Source of the DNA: Rhodomicrobium vannielii ATCC 17100
Lineage (GTDB): Bacteria; Pseudomonadota; Alphaproteobacteria; Rhizobiales; Rhodomicrobiaceae
DNA length: 64,000 bases
Reading direction: 5' to 3'
NCBI RefSeq assembly: GCF_000166055.1
Contig: NC_014664.1
Span: 2,316,001 to 2,380,000 of the forward strand
Position numbers and translations under genes: made by a program. Of the stretch, positions 27,616 through 36,848 are shown in pieces; the first letter of the stretch is position 1, and the number at the start of each line of letters is the position of its first letter. The notes under the pieces are model-generated. The model was not told the origin of the DNA. It was given only the letters and a program-made list of their open reading frames with translations, and ran no database searches.

Positions 27616-28059
27616 ATGAGACTTTTATCGGTCGCACGCGCCACGGCGATTGCGCTTGCTGCCTTCGTTAGCATGGCCTCAACGAGCTACGCCGACAGCG
27701 GAGCTGTAACGCTTACCATCTACAAGGCCGGCTGGATCATCGGTGGCTCCGGCGGCGGCGGCTCTCTCACCTTTCAGGGCAGGCACTATGCGCTCTCAAC
27801 CGGAGGGCTGGATTACGGCCTCGTTTTCGGCGGATCGAAAACCGTGCTGCACGGACGGGTGAGTAACATCCGGTCGCCGCGGGATATCGAGGGCGTCTAT
27901 GGTGCAGCGGGCGCGGGACTTGCGGTCGGTCGTGGCGCACGCGCGATCGTGTTGACCAACCAGAAAGGCGCGGTCCTGGAACTCAACGGCAGGCAGGTCG
28001 GGTTAATGGCTAACATAGACCTGAGTGGCCTCGCGATTACCATAGACAGACGAAGATAA
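27616..28059 (+). CDS. Exported protein of unknown function, glycine-rich
   Basis: 147-residue protein with a signal peptide (ATAIALAAFVSMASTSYA). The mature part is rich in glycine and small residues with regular beta-strand character: GWIIGGSGGGGSL, RHYALSTGGLDYGLVFG, SNIRSPRDIEGVYGAAGAGLAVG, GAVLELNGRQVGL. I recall similar exported proteins annotated as hypothetical in other alphaproteobacteria but do not recognise a named domain. GGGAAA precedes the ATG at 27616. A strong terminator follows. Confidence 0.65.
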   Translation: MRLLSVARATAIALAAFVSMASTSYADSGAVTLTIYKAGWIIGGSGGGGSLTFQGRHYALSTGGLDYGLVFGGSKTVLHGRVSNIRSPRDIEGVYGAAGAGLAVGRGARAIVLTNQKGAVLELNGRQVGLMANIDLSGLAITIDRRR

Positions 28060-28067
28060 GGAAAACA

Positions 28068-28105
28068 GCGTGAAACTCCCAAGCGGCGAGTTTCACGCTC
28101 TCTTT
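28068..28105. terminator. Terminator stem-loop after the glycine-rich exported protein
   Basis: GCGTGAAACTC (28068-28078) and GAGTTTCACGC (28088-28098) form a perfect 11-bp stem with a 9-base loop, followed by TCTCTTT on the plus strand. It lies between converging genes and may serve both. Confidence 0.8.
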
Positions 28106-28144
28106 GGCGGGTAGCGCGCGGCGCGACCGTCGCGCGCGGCATCA

Positions 28145-31100
28145 TCAAGTAGCGGGCGTATGCTCCGCCAGTCGGTCGGCCGGCGCTGGCACGATGGCGG
28201 GGCTCGACACGGGCGCCACATCGCGCGGCGCCGGGCGCACATCCGCCTCGCGCGGCTCCATCGCCCGCACCGTCGCCTTGCGTTCGAGCTTGCCCCAGCC
28301 GACGACGCGGCCCTGAAGCGCCTTCACCACAGACTTCGCCACCACGTAATACATCACCTGCCGATAGCCAAAGCGCTGGAGCACAAGCCACCAGAGCAGC
28401 GAGCGGTCCTCCCGCTTTTCCAGCAGGAACGCGATCAGCGCGGCCGACAGGTCCACGGTCATGAACACGGCATAATAGGTCAGCGTGATCGTGAAGTTTT
28501 CCGAATTGAACTGTGAGCCGTGCTGCAGGTAGTCGATGCCGGTCCGCACGACTTGCACGAGGAGCAGCAGGTCCACCAGCGGCGAAATCAGCGCCAGCGC
28601 GATCTGGAACAGCCACACCTGCGGCAGCGCGATCATGCCGAGCGCGCCGTAGCGCGGGTTGAGGTTGGCGCTGCGATGCTTCCAGAGGCATTGCAGCGTG
28701 CCGAACGCCCAGCGGAAGCGCTGCTTTGCAAGGCCGCCCAGCGTATCGGGAGCTTCGGTCCACGCAAGCGCGTCGGCATCGAACAGAACCTTGTAGCCCG
28801 CGCGCTGCACGGAGATGGTCAAGTCCTGATCCTCAGCCAGTGTGTTCGACGGGAAGCCGCCGAGCCCCATGATGGCCTCGCGACGCCACGCGCCCACAGC
28901 GCCCGGCACCACAGTGATGCAGTCGAGCGTCGCGAGCGCGCGGCGTTCGAGGTTCTGCGCCGTGATGTATTCGAGCGCCTGCCAGCGCGTCAGCACGTTG
29001 ATGCGGTTGCCGACCTTCGCGTTGCCCGCTACCGCGCCGACTTTCGGATCGGCGAACCAGCGCACCAGCCGCGAGATGGTCAGCGGCTCGAACTGCGTAT
29101 CCGCATCGAGCACGACGACGATGTCGCCCGTGGCCTGCGCCAGCGCGAGATTGATGGCGCGCGCCTTGCCGCCGTTCGGCGTATGCATCAGGCTTACGCG
29201 CGGGTCGTCCGCGAACTCGCCGCGCACCACATCCGCCGTGCCATCGGTCGAGCCGTCGTCGATAACGATCACCTCAAGCTTCTGATGCGAGCTGGCGAGG
29301 ATCTGCCGGATCGAGGCGGTGATGACCTTCGCCTCGTTGAAAGCGGGGATCAGTACCGACACGGACAGGTCATCCGCATAGGGCGGATCGGCGCGCCGCT
29401 TCCTGCGCCGGTTGCCGTATGCCGCGAGCCCGCACAGCACGACGAGTCGACCGAGGCCGAGCGCGATGGCGGCGATGAACAGCGTCGTCAGCGTGTTTTG
29501 AAACAGGTTCAGCGTGTAGAACATGTAGCGATTGAAGACGGACGCGGCCTCGTCAGCGGGCACGAGCGGCATCGCCCTGTCCCTGGACCAGCCCGCCATT
29601 TCCGAGACCGTCGCGAACTCGAAACCCCGCGCGCGAAGCTCGTCTATGATGCGCGGCAAGGCCGCCACTGTGGTTGCGCGGTCGCCGCCCGAATCATGCA
29701 GAAGCACGACCTGGCCGCGCTTCTCTGGGTCAGCGTCAGTCGATTGCGCGACGATGCGCTGCACGATCTCGTCGGCCGTGGGTTTCATCCAGTCGTCGGG
29801 ATCGACCTTCAGGCCGACGGTGATGTAGCCGAGCCGTTCGGCAACTTCCAGCGGGCCGATTTCCTGCGCGGTCGAGGGTTCCGCGTCGCCGAAATAGGGA
29901 GGCCGGAACAGGCGCGTCGACCGGCCCGTCAGAGCTTCGATGAGCCGCTGCGTTGCGTTGATTTCGATGGCCGCGACGCTGTCGGAGACCTCGCCGATAT
30001 TCGGATGCGTAAAGGTGTGGTTGCCAAGGTCATGGCCTTCCGCAAGCACGCGCTGCAAGAGCTTCGGGTTGGCCGCGCCGTTTTCGCCGATAATGAAGAA
30101 CGTGGCGTGCGCGTTCTTTTCCTTCAGGATATCCAGAATCTTCGGCGTCCATTCGGGGCTTGGCCCGTCATCGAACGTGAGCGCAATCTTGCCGGGAGCG
30201 TCCCCCATACGCCGGATCACGAAGGATGCCGGCATGGCGGTGTAGTTTTCCCCGACGATGGTTGCGTTTGCTTCGTCGGTCTTGAAAGTCCGCGCGCCCG
30301 CCTTCGGATCGGCGGCAACCTGAAGAAGTTCGCCCTTGCCGATGAAGTTCACGTCCGCCGTGGGGACGATGGTTTCGAGTGAGGCGGGCGGCGGAGCGCC
30401 GTAGCTGCGCGGCAGCACCTGCCACAACGATGGGTCTTCAGACCCCAGCCGCCAGATCGCGTAACCGGCCGGGCGGTATTTGTCCGATGCACGCAGATGA
30501 TTGTAAGCCGTCACCGCATCCATGAACCAGACGCGATGCGTCTGCCCGTCTTCCATATAGGAGAAGCGCGGGTTGAGCGTGGCCGGGTCGAGATCGACCG
30601 TTGCCCGCGCGTCGCGAGCGGCGAGCATGATTTCCTGGAACGTGAGATCCTCGGCCGGGCCCTTGCTGCCCACCGTCCAGTCGTAGCCGTAATTGCCGAC
30701 CGCGACGATGGTATGCGCCGGGTCGAGGTCGCGCATGCGGAGCGCGAGGCGCGTCGAGAACCACGATTGCGACGCGATCGGACCGGGTTCGCCCTCCGCC
30801 CAATGCTCGTCATAGCCCATGAGCATCAAGTAATCGGTGAGTTTTGCATAGGCTTTGTAATTCCAGTGAGGATCGTCGAAGGGAGCCGCGACGGATACGA
30901 TGAGGCCCTTCGGCTGAAACGCGGCACGCACTTCGCCGAGAAACGCGAGATAATCCTTGTGCGCGTTGTCCGGCACCTGCTCCAGGTCGAACACGAGGCC
31001 TTGAAGCTTGTGCTCCTCAAGGAACGCAAGCATGGCGTCGATGCGGGCTTTCCGCCTTTCAGGATCGGCGAGCAGCCGACCGAGGCCCACGCCGTCCCAC

Positions 31101-31657
31101 TGCGCGCCCGAAGCGTTCTGGATCATGGCCATGATCGCCATGCTGGGCTTTTCGCGGCGGATCAGATCGAGCGCCTTGTCGTCAACCTGTTCTTTCAGCT
31201 CCATGTCGGGGCCTTGAAGAAACAGCCAGCTCGGCGCGACCCAGTCGAGGCTCTGCATGTTGGCGCGGAGCGACGCGAAGCTCGAGTCGTCCCAGTTCAC
31301 GTAATATCCGATGGTGAGAGGCTTCTCCCGCCCCTCACCCGCAACTTTCGTTGCCTTGGCCTTCGCCGCGGCGGCCGAGAAGGGATGCTGCGGGTGCCTG
31401 GTCTTCTTTTTGTCGGCCTGGGCTGCATAGGCGAGGCTGCGCGCCTGTGGCAGAAGATAGGGCGCTTTCGCGACGTCGTTCAGCACGGCGAAGCGCTGCT
31501 GCGTCTGCGTGGCCTCTGGAAACGAGCGAAAGACGAAAAGGCTTGAAAGAAAGATCACCCCCGCGATGCTGCTCACGATAGCGAGCGCCCATGCGATGCG
31601 AGAGACATGCCCCGCGCGCTTGTTCCGAGGGTCGAAGAAAACGGGATATTGTGCCAT
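28145..31657 (-). CDS. Three-domain polysaccharide protein: GH18-like hydrolase, NodB deacetylase, GT2 synthase
   Basis: 1170-residue membrane protein with three enzymatic domains. After an N-terminal membrane anchor (residues 22-42) comes a GH18-like domain (about 113-430) with F223-D-L-E226, the family catalytic signature. A NodB polysaccharide deacetylase domain follows (about 488-690): T494-F-D-D-G-P499, H547-T-F-T-H551, RPPYFG and LLHDSGGD. After a membrane segment (720-745), a processive GT2 domain (about 764-1000) carries DDGSTDGT, DADT (851-854), EDQD (942-945) and QRFRW (979-983), then further membrane helices. All catalytic residues are intact. The ATG at 31657 starts at the anchor. 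Predicted to make, deacetylate and trim a beta-linked amino-sugar polymer; the polymer is unknown. Confidence 0.88.
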   Translation of the reverse strand: MAQYPVFFDPRNKRAGHVSRIAWALAIVSSIAGVIFLSSLFVFRSFPEATQTQQRFAVLNDVAKAPYLLPQARSLAYAAQADKKKTRHPQHPFSAAAAKAKATKVAGEGREKPLTIGYYVNWDDSSFASLRANMQSLDWVAPSWLFLQGPDMELKEQVDDKALDLIRREKPSMAIMAMIQNASGAQWDGVGLGRLLADPERRKARIDAMLAFLEEHKLQGLVFDLEQVPDNAHKDYLAFLGEVRAAFQPKGLIVSVAAPFDDPHWNYKAYAKLTDYLMLMGYDEHWAEGEPGPIASQSWFSTRLALRMRDLDPAHTIVAVGNYGYDWTVGSKGPAEDLTFQEIMLAARDARATVDLDPATLNPRFSYMEDGQTHRVWFMDAVTAYNHLRASDKYRPAGYAIWRLGSEDPSLWQVLPRSYGAPPPASLETIVPTADVNFIGKGELLQVAADPKAGARTFKTDEANATIVGENYTAMPASFVIRRMGDAPGKIALTFDDGPSPEWTPKILDILKEKNAHATFFIIGENGAANPKLLQRVLAEGHDLGNHTFTHPNIGEVSDSVAAIEINATQRLIEALTGRSTRLFRPPYFGDAEPSTAQEIGPLEVAERLGYITVGLKVDPDDWMKPTADEIVQRIVAQSTDADPEKRGQVVLLHDSGGDRATTVAALPRIIDELRARGFEFATVSEMAGWSRDRAMPLVPADEAASVFNRYMFYTLNLFQNTLTTLFIAAIALGLGRLVVLCGLAAYGNRRRKRRADPPYADDLSVSVLIPAFNEAKVITASIRQILASSHQKLEVIVIDDGSTDGTADVVRGEFADDPRVSLMHTPNGGKARAINLALAQATGDIVVVLDADTQFEPLTISRLVRWFADPKVGAVAGNAKVGNRINVLTRWQALEYITAQNLERRALATLDCITVVPGAVGAWRREAIMGLGGFPSNTLAEDQDLTISVQRAGYKVLFDADALAWTEAPDTLGGLAKQRFRWAFGTLQCLWKHRSANLNPRYGALGMIALPQVWLFQIALALISPLVDLLLLVQVVRTGIDYLQHGSQFNSENFTITLTYYAVFMTVDLSAALIAFLLEKREDRSLLWWLVLQRFGYRQVMYYVVAKSVVKALQGRVVGWGKLERKATVRAMEPREADVRPAPRDVAPVSSPAIVPAPADRLAEHTPAT

Positions 31658-32004
31658 GAGCCTTGCGGAAAATTGCCCACCCGAGCGCGAGCTTTGTCGG
31701 GCGGAGGGAAAGCCGGACAATAGCTCCCCCTTCCTGAACGTCAGCTGTACAGAACCGGAGTAATTCGCAGAAGACCCGAGATGCCCGTGGCGCGATTTTA
31801 GCTTCGCGGTGTGGCACGTTGAGCCTCGGTCCTCGCGGGCGTACCGCAGATGTCGTATTCCACGACAAAGGACGGCCGCGCTCGATCGGCGTTTATCTTG
31901 TCGGAATCCGGGGAAATCGGACGGAATGTCATAGCATTTCCGGGAAAGCGCTGCATTTTCATGTACGGAATTATTCCGGCCTCGGATTGAAAGCAGCGAA
32001 CGCA

Positions 32005-32835
32005 ATGTTTTATGTTTCCAAATTGGCGTGGATGGTGCTTCAGCCCTCCAACTTCATCGCAATCCTTCTCGTGCTGGGCGTCGGGCTACTCGTCCTGCAA
32101 AGACGCGCTGTTGCGCTTCGGTTGATCGTTGCAGCGACGCTTCTTTATGTCGTCGCATTCTCGCCGCTCGCGAACTGGCTTCTTCATCCGCTCGAACATG
32201 AGGTGAAGGCGGGCACGGAACGCGATGTCGCCGGAGCAGCCGGAATTATCGTCCTCGGCGGCGGCGTTTCGGGAGCGATCCCGACCGAGGGAGGCGCCAT
32301 CCCGCTGGGACCGTCCGTCGAGCGGGTTACGGAAACCCTGCGGCTCGCATTGCGACACCCCGATCTGCCCGTCATCTTTTCGGGCGGAAGCGGCCTGATC
32401 CTGCAACTCAGCGACGCGCCCAATGAGGCGGACGCCGCGCGGCGATTCTTTGAAGGCTTCGGCATCGTAGCCCCGCGCCTCAGGCTCGAAGACCGCTCGC
32501 GCAACACGCTGGAAAACGCGACCCTGAGCGCGGCCATGCTTCAGCCGAAGCCCGATCAGCGCTGGATACTCGTGACGTCCGCGTTCCATATGCGGCGCGC
32601 GGCCGCGCTGTTCGAAGCGCAGGGATTCCGTGTAGTGCCGTGGCCGGTCGGCTATCTGACGAGTGGCACCGGCGACCTGCGGCAGCCTTTCGGGCGCGCG
32701 TCGGAGGGGCTCCATCGCATCGACATCGCTACGAAGGAATGGCTCGGGATTTTCGTGTCGTGGGCGAACGGCGATTTCGCGCCAGCCGGGCGCGCAGGAA
32801 ACCGTGTCGAGGCTTCGCGCGTTTCAGGCTCATGA
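32005..32835 (+). CDS. YdcF/ElyC-family (DUF218) membrane protein
   Basis: 276-residue protein with two N-terminal membrane helices (FIAILLVLGVGLLVL and LRLIVAATLLYVVAFSPL) and a DUF218 domain: IIVLGGGVSGA, VIFSGGSG, EDRSRNTLENA and LVTSAFHMRRAAALF. The E-x-x-S-x-N-T-x-E-N signature is characteristic. ElyC of E. coli affects envelope biogenesis and undecaprenyl-phosphate use. Divergent from the large polysaccharide gene and overlapping the DUF72 gene by four bases. Confidence 0.85.
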   Translation: MFYVSKLAWMVLQPSNFIAILLVLGVGLLVLQRRAVALRLIVAATLLYVVAFSPLANWLLHPLEHEVKAGTERDVAGAAGIIVLGGGVSGAIPTEGGAIPLGPSVERVTETLRLALRHPDLPVIFSGGSGLILQLSDAPNEADAARRFFEGFGIVAPRLRLEDRSRNTLENATLSAAMLQPKPDQRWILVTSAFHMRRAAALFEAQGFRVVPWPVGYLTSGTGDLRQPFGRASEGLHRIDIATKEWLGIFVSWANGDFAPAGRAGNRVEASRVSGS

Positions 32836-33605
32836 CCACACGCAAATCCGTCATTCGCGCAGGCATCGGCGGCTGGACTTACGAGCCGTGGCGCGGCCTC
32901 TTTTATCCAAACGGGCTGCCGCAGGCGCGCGAGCTTGCGTTCGCGAGCCGCGCCGTCACCTCGATTGAGGTCAATGGCACATTCTACCGCACGCAGACGC
33001 CCGCCACTTTCGCGAAGTGGCGCGACGAAACCCCGGACGGCTTCGTGTTCTCGGTGAAGGCCCCGCGCGCCGCTGTGATGAAGCGCGTGCTCGCCGAGGC
33101 CGGGCCGTCGGTCGAGCGCTTCGCGGCAAGCGGGCTCGGCGAACTGGGCGAAAAACTCGGGCCGATCCTCTGGCAATTCGCGCCGACGAAGAAATTCGAC
33201 CCCGACGACATGGCGGCGTTTCTCGCGCTCCTGCCGCGCAAAGCGGGCGGTCGTCCGCTGCGCCACGCGCTGGAGGTTCGCCACGAGAGCTTTCGCACGC
33301 CCGCCTTCACCGATCTCGCGGCGAAGGCCGGAGCCGCCATCGTGTTCGCTGATTCGGACGACTATCCGCTGATCGAAGAGTCGACCGCCGATTTCGTTTA
33401 TATGCGGCTGATGAGGGCGCGCGCCGACGAGGAGACCGGCTACACCCCCGGTGAAATCGAGGCATGGCGCAAGCGCGCCGAAGGATGGGCGGCACGCGGG
33501 CTTGACGTGTTCGTGTATTTCATCAATGGCGCGAAGGAGCGCGCGCCCGCTGCGGCGCAGGCATTTCTTGCACCATCCATGCCGCACCAACACCAGCCGG
33601 GCTGA
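32832..33605 (+). CDS. DUF72 family protein
   Basis: 257-residue TIM-barrel-like protein of the DUF72/YecE family. Visible family features are AGIGGWTYEPWRGLFYP, SIEVNGTFYRTQ, FVFSVKAPR, LGPILWQFAP, LEVRHESF and VYFINGAKERAPAAAQ. Biochemical function is unknown; some relatives carry a C-terminal iron-sulfur or nuclease link, not seen here. Start ATG 32832 overlaps the ydcF-like stop (ATGA), so the two are co-translated. Confidence 0.9.
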   Translation: MTTRKSVIRAGIGGWTYEPWRGLFYPNGLPQARELAFASRAVTSIEVNGTFYRTQTPATFAKWRDETPDGFVFSVKAPRAAVMKRVLAEAGPSVERFAASGLGELGEKLGPILWQFAPTKKFDPDDMAAFLALLPRKAGGRPLRHALEVRHESFRTPAFTDLAAKAGAAIVFADSDDYPLIEESTADFVYMRLMRARADEETGYTPGEIEAWRKRAEGWAARGLDVFVYFINGAKERAPAAAQAFLAPSMPHQHQPG

Positions 33606-33966
33606 CCCTCCCGACTATCCTTCCCCGAGTGAAGAACTCAATGGGTTGATAAGTCCCTTGTTCGATATTTCTCACGCTTTGCCCATCTTCGCGTTCTTCG
33701 GCGGGCGGCGTTGCTGTTCGATTATCTGGCGGCAAGCGGACGCTAGAAATGCAACCGGGCTTTATCCAGAGCATAACTCCGCCGCATGATCCGAATCAAC
33801 ATGGCCGTCATTTGATGCGCCATCCACAAAAATATGCAGGACAATGCATAATCAGCTACACATCACGCGCGCTTATCTGTAAGAGGCGACAAGATCCTGA
33901 CGAAAAATAAACTGGTGCGACCTAGATAAATTTACTTTCGCGCCAACAGCAGAAGCCTGGGACACT
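33606..33966. other. Upstream region of mucR
   Basis: 361 bases without a gene, of clearly lower GC than its surroundings, especially 33780-33960. mucR/ros genes usually have AT-rich autoregulated upstream regions, which this fits. I see no ORF or strong hairpin. Confidence 0.5.
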
Positions 33967-34458
33967 ATGGTAGACAGCAACGAAATCGAACTGACCTCAT
34001 TCACGGCGGATGTGGTGGCGGCTTATGTCGCGAACAACGTGATCAGCGCCGACAAGCTTCCGGACTTCATTGTTTCGGTCTATGGGGCCCTCAGCAAGGC
34101 CGCGACGCAGAGCGTTGAACCGGCGAAGCCGGAATTGACACCCGCGGTCCCCGTCAAGAAATCCGTGACGCAGGACTTCATCATCTGCCTTGAGGATGGC
34201 AAGAAGTTCAAATCTCTCAAGCGGCATCTCAAGACCCATTACGATCTCTCGCCCGAAGACTATCGCGAGAAATGGGGCCTGCCGCACGATTATCCGATGG
34301 TGGCGCCGGCCTACGCAGCGGCGCGCTCGAACCTCGCCAAGAGCATGGGCCTCGGACAGCGCAACGCCGCCAAGGCCAACGGAAAGGCTGCTGTGCCTGC
34401 GCCTGCCGCGAAAGCAACGACGAAGGGGCGTGGCAAGCGTTCTCCGAGCGCAGCCTGA
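33967..34458 (+). CDS. mucR: MucR/Ros-family zinc-finger-type transcriptional regulator
   Basis: 163-residue regulator; the family controls exopolysaccharide, motility and cell-cycle genes and binds AT-rich DNA like an H-NS-type silencer. The N-terminal oligomerisation region is typical (FTADVVAAYVANNVI). The DNA-binding domain has ICLEDGKKFKSLKRHLKTHY and the conserved YREKWGLPHDYPMVAPAYAAAR. In the zinc finger the ligands C74, H87 and H91 are present but the second cysteine is D77. Such C-x2-D variants are known in some rhizobial homologs and may bind DNA with altered or no zinc. The tail is rich in lysine and alanine. Confidence 0.93.
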   Translation: MVDSNEIELTSFTADVVAAYVANNVISADKLPDFIVSVYGALSKAATQSVEPAKPELTPAVPVKKSVTQDFIICLEDGKKFKSLKRHLKTHYDLSPEDYREKWGLPHDYPMVAPAYAAARSNLAKSMGLGQRNAAKANGKAAVPAPAAKATTKGRGKRSPSAA

Positions 34459-34469
34459 TTATCTGGCGC

Positions 34470-34496
34470 CTGAGGCCCTTCGGTGAAGGGCCTCAG
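34470..34496 (+). terminator. Stem-loop after mucR
   Basis: CTGAGGCCCTTC and GAAGGGCCTCAG form a perfect 12-bp stem with a 3-base loop, 12 bases after the mucR stop. There is no T tract, so termination would depend on the stem or Rho. Confidence 0.6.
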
Positions 34497-34645
34497 AGCC
34501 GATGGCTACGTGGCGATACGTACATTTGCATCCCCTGCAGCACCCCGGGGCAAATGTCGGGATCGCAAAGACTACCGGAGTTTTTGAATTTGGCATTTGA
34601 GCGCGCACCCGCAGCGCACGTGGCACAAATGGTCAAACTCGCTCC

Positions 34646-35863
34646 CTAGCTCGCCGATCTCGACCGAGGCCGCCTCGAACGATGGGCTTGTACCTTTGGC
34701 GGTCTCGCGACGGCAGCAACCACCTTGCTCGGAGCAGGATCGTTCACTTGCGTCAGCGAGCGTCCGAGGAAGCGCTCGATATTGCGCAGGCTGGCCCGTT
34801 CGCTCAGGTCGCAGAATGAGATAGCGATGCCATCGCTGCCTGCGCGCGCCGTTCGTCCGATCCGATGAACATAGTTTTCCGGATCATTCGGCAGCTCATA
34901 ATTGATGACGTGACTGATGCTATCCACGTCGATACCGCGCGCCAGAATATCAGTCGCCACGAGCACCCGCGCTTTCCCCTGTCGAAGGTTTTCAAGCGCC
35001 TTCTGCCGCGCGGCCTGGCTCTTGTTGCCGTGGATGGCCTCGGTCGGAACTCCACCTTGCAGAAGTCGTTCCGCGACGCGATTGGCTGAGCGCTTGGTGC
35101 GGGTGAACACGATGACGCGATCGAACTCCGGCTGATCCAGTAATCCAGCGAGCATCGTAGGCTTGTTTCCAGTCGTGACGAGGTGAACGCGTTGATCGAT
35201 GCGTTCAACGGCAACCGTTTTCGCCGGAATGGTAATGTGCACGGGATCTTTCAGGATATCTTCGGCAAGCGTCGCGATTTCCTTGGGCATCGTTGCCGAG
35301 AACAGGATCGACTGTCTCTTCCTTGGCATGACCTTCATGAGCTTGCGAACATCGCGAATGAAGCCCATGTCGAGCATCCGGTCCGCTTCGTCGATCACGA
35401 AATAGCTCGTCTGCCCGAGATCGACGGTGCCTTGCCCCAGGTGGTCCAGGAGGCGCCCCGGCGTTGCGACAAGAAAGTCGACGCCCCGGCTCAGCGCTTT
35501 CGCCTGCGGACCAATCGAGACACCGCCCATTATGACGGTGCTCGTCAGCTTGAGGTGATGGCCGTAACTCTTGAAGCTCGCGGCAATCTGAAGCCCGAGC
35601 TCGCGCGTCGGAACCAGGATAAGCGCCCGCGCGGTTCGCGGCTTGGGGCTGTCCTGCCGTTCGGAGAGGAGTTGCAGCAGGGGCAGCGCAAATGCGGCGG
35701 TCTTGCCTGTGCCGGTTTGGGCAAGGCCGAGCAAGTCACGGCCTTGGAGAAGATGGGGAATAGCCTTTTCCTGAATTGGCGTCGGCTCGACGTAGTTTTC
35801 GTCAGCGAGCGCCCGCAACAAGGGCTTTGCAAGCCCCAAAGCTTCGAAGGTCACAGAAGTCAC
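34646..35863 (-). CDS. rhlE: DEAD-box RNA helicase, RhlE type
   Basis: 405-residue ATP-dependent RNA helicase. All motifs are present: Q motif (PTPIQEKAIP), I (AQTGTGKTAA), Ia (VPTREL), Ib (TPGRLLDH), II (DEAD in VIDEADRML), III (SAT), IV (VIVFTRT), V (TDILARGID) and VI (HRIGRTARAG). The short basic tail (SRRPRSRSAS) fits RhlE rather than DbpA or CsdA. The GTG at 35863 has AAAGGA upstream; the frame stays open to 35977 but without coding character. Likely roles are ribosome assembly and cold adaptation. Confidence 0.92.
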   Translation of the reverse strand: MTSVTFEALGLAKPLLRALADENYVEPTPIQEKAIPHLLQGRDLLGLAQTGTGKTAAFALPLLQLLSERQDSPKPRTARALILVPTRELGLQIAASFKSYGHHLKLTSTVIMGGVSIGPQAKALSRGVDFLVATPGRLLDHLGQGTVDLGQTSYFVIDEADRMLDMGFIRDVRKLMKVMPRKRQSILFSATMPKEIATLAEDILKDPVHITIPAKTVAVERIDQRVHLVTTGNKPTMLAGLLDQPEFDRVIVFTRTKRSANRVAERLLQGGVPTEAIHGNKSQAARQKALENLRQGKARVLVATDILARGIDVDSISHVINYELPNDPENYVHRIGRTARAGSDGIAISFCDLSERASLRNIERFLGRSLTQVNDPAPSKVVAAVARPPKVQAHRSRRPRSRSAS

Positions 35864-36209
35864 GAGATATCCTTTAAGCCGCGCGCACCCGGTGAGAGGC
35901 ACAGCGGCAAAGAGCCTATATCCACGCGCAGCTGGACGGGGCCTGATTGTTGGAAAAGGTTGCGGCGGGTGAAGCAATAGAAATTCTATGCATCAAACTG
36001 CACGGCCGCGTTGTGACGGCACGCTGTCACCTGCCACTCGACTTGTCAATCCTTTTGGATCTGGACCGTCGGGCTGTCCCGGCCGCCCCATTGCCTCGCG
36101 CACGGGACTGCGAAAAAGCTGACCAGTCGCTTCCTTTGCTCGCGTTTGCGTCCTCGCCTCTGCTTGGGGCGATTAAAATATAACAGAGCACCTACACCAG
36201 CTCGGATCC
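35864..36209. other. Upstream region of rhlE
   Basis: 346 bases without a credible gene. This is long for an intergenic gap here and could hold a 5' leader, as in many cold-responsive helicase genes. Only a 5-bp stem (GTGAC/GTCAC, near 36013-36030) stands out. Confidence 0.4.
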
Positions 36210-36848
36210 TCACGCCGACTCGAACAACCCGCTCGTCGCGCCTGCCGGAGCTTTCGCCGGCTGTTGGGCGGGCTGCGCCACGCCGAAGAACGAGAAAAGT
36301 CGGCGCCTGCGGCCGTCGCGCTCCTGCTTCTCCTGTTTGCGAAGATACTGCGCGAGCGCCATGAAAGGATTGGCGACGGCGCGGTCGTCGGTTTCGCCCT
36401 TCGCGACGCGATGCAGGATAACGCCGAGCGGCCGCCGCGTGCGAACCTCCACCGCGCCCATCACCATGACGGCGATGAGCGGAAACAGTCGCCGCAGCGT
36501 CGCGGCATCGACCGGCAGCACGCGTGCGCGATTTTCGACGATCTTCTGAAGGCGCGCCTCGCGTTCGAAAAGGAAGTCGAGGACGCGCTGGCCTTCCTTC
36601 GAAACCTGCGGGTGTCCGAAAATGCGCGGATCGTCAAGGAAGCGGTCGTAGCGGCGCGAGCCGAGCAATTCGAGGATCGAAATCAACCCGTCCGGCGTCT
36701 GTGCGCGCTTCTCGATGGCCTTCGAGATCGGCGGAATGAAGTAGCGCACGGTTTGCGCCATGATCTCGTCGCTGAAGCCGAACACCTGCCCCATATTGCT
36801 GAACGCCCGCGAATTCTGAGCGCCTGCAATGATATGAAAAAGCTTCAT
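36210..36848 (-). CDS. DUF937 family protein
   Basis: 212-residue soluble protein. The N terminus (MKLFHIIAGAQNSRAFSNMGQVFG) and FSDEIMAQTVRYFIPPISKAI resemble DUF937 (YidB-like) proteins, where a repeated helical segment starts with a membrane-free LxxxAGAQ motif. The middle is helical with LISILELLGS and basic patches, and the C-terminal tail is glutamine/alanine-rich. Function unknown. It has no obvious operon partner. Confidence 0.6.
   Translation of the reverse strand: MKLFHIIAGAQNSRAFSNMGQVFGFSDEIMAQTVRYFIPPISKAIEKRAQTPDGLISILELLGSRRYDRFLDDPRIFGHPQVSKEGQRVLDFLFEREARLQKIVENRARVLPVDAATLRRLFPLIAVMVMGAVEVRTRRPLGVILHRVAKGETDDRAVANPFMALAQYLRKQEKQERDGRRRRLFSFFGVAQPAQQPAKAPAGATSGLFESA

Noticed and set aside
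28520..30382. Plus-strand frame of 620 codons
   Set aside because: Antisense to the GH18/NodB/GT2 gene; the product has no domain.
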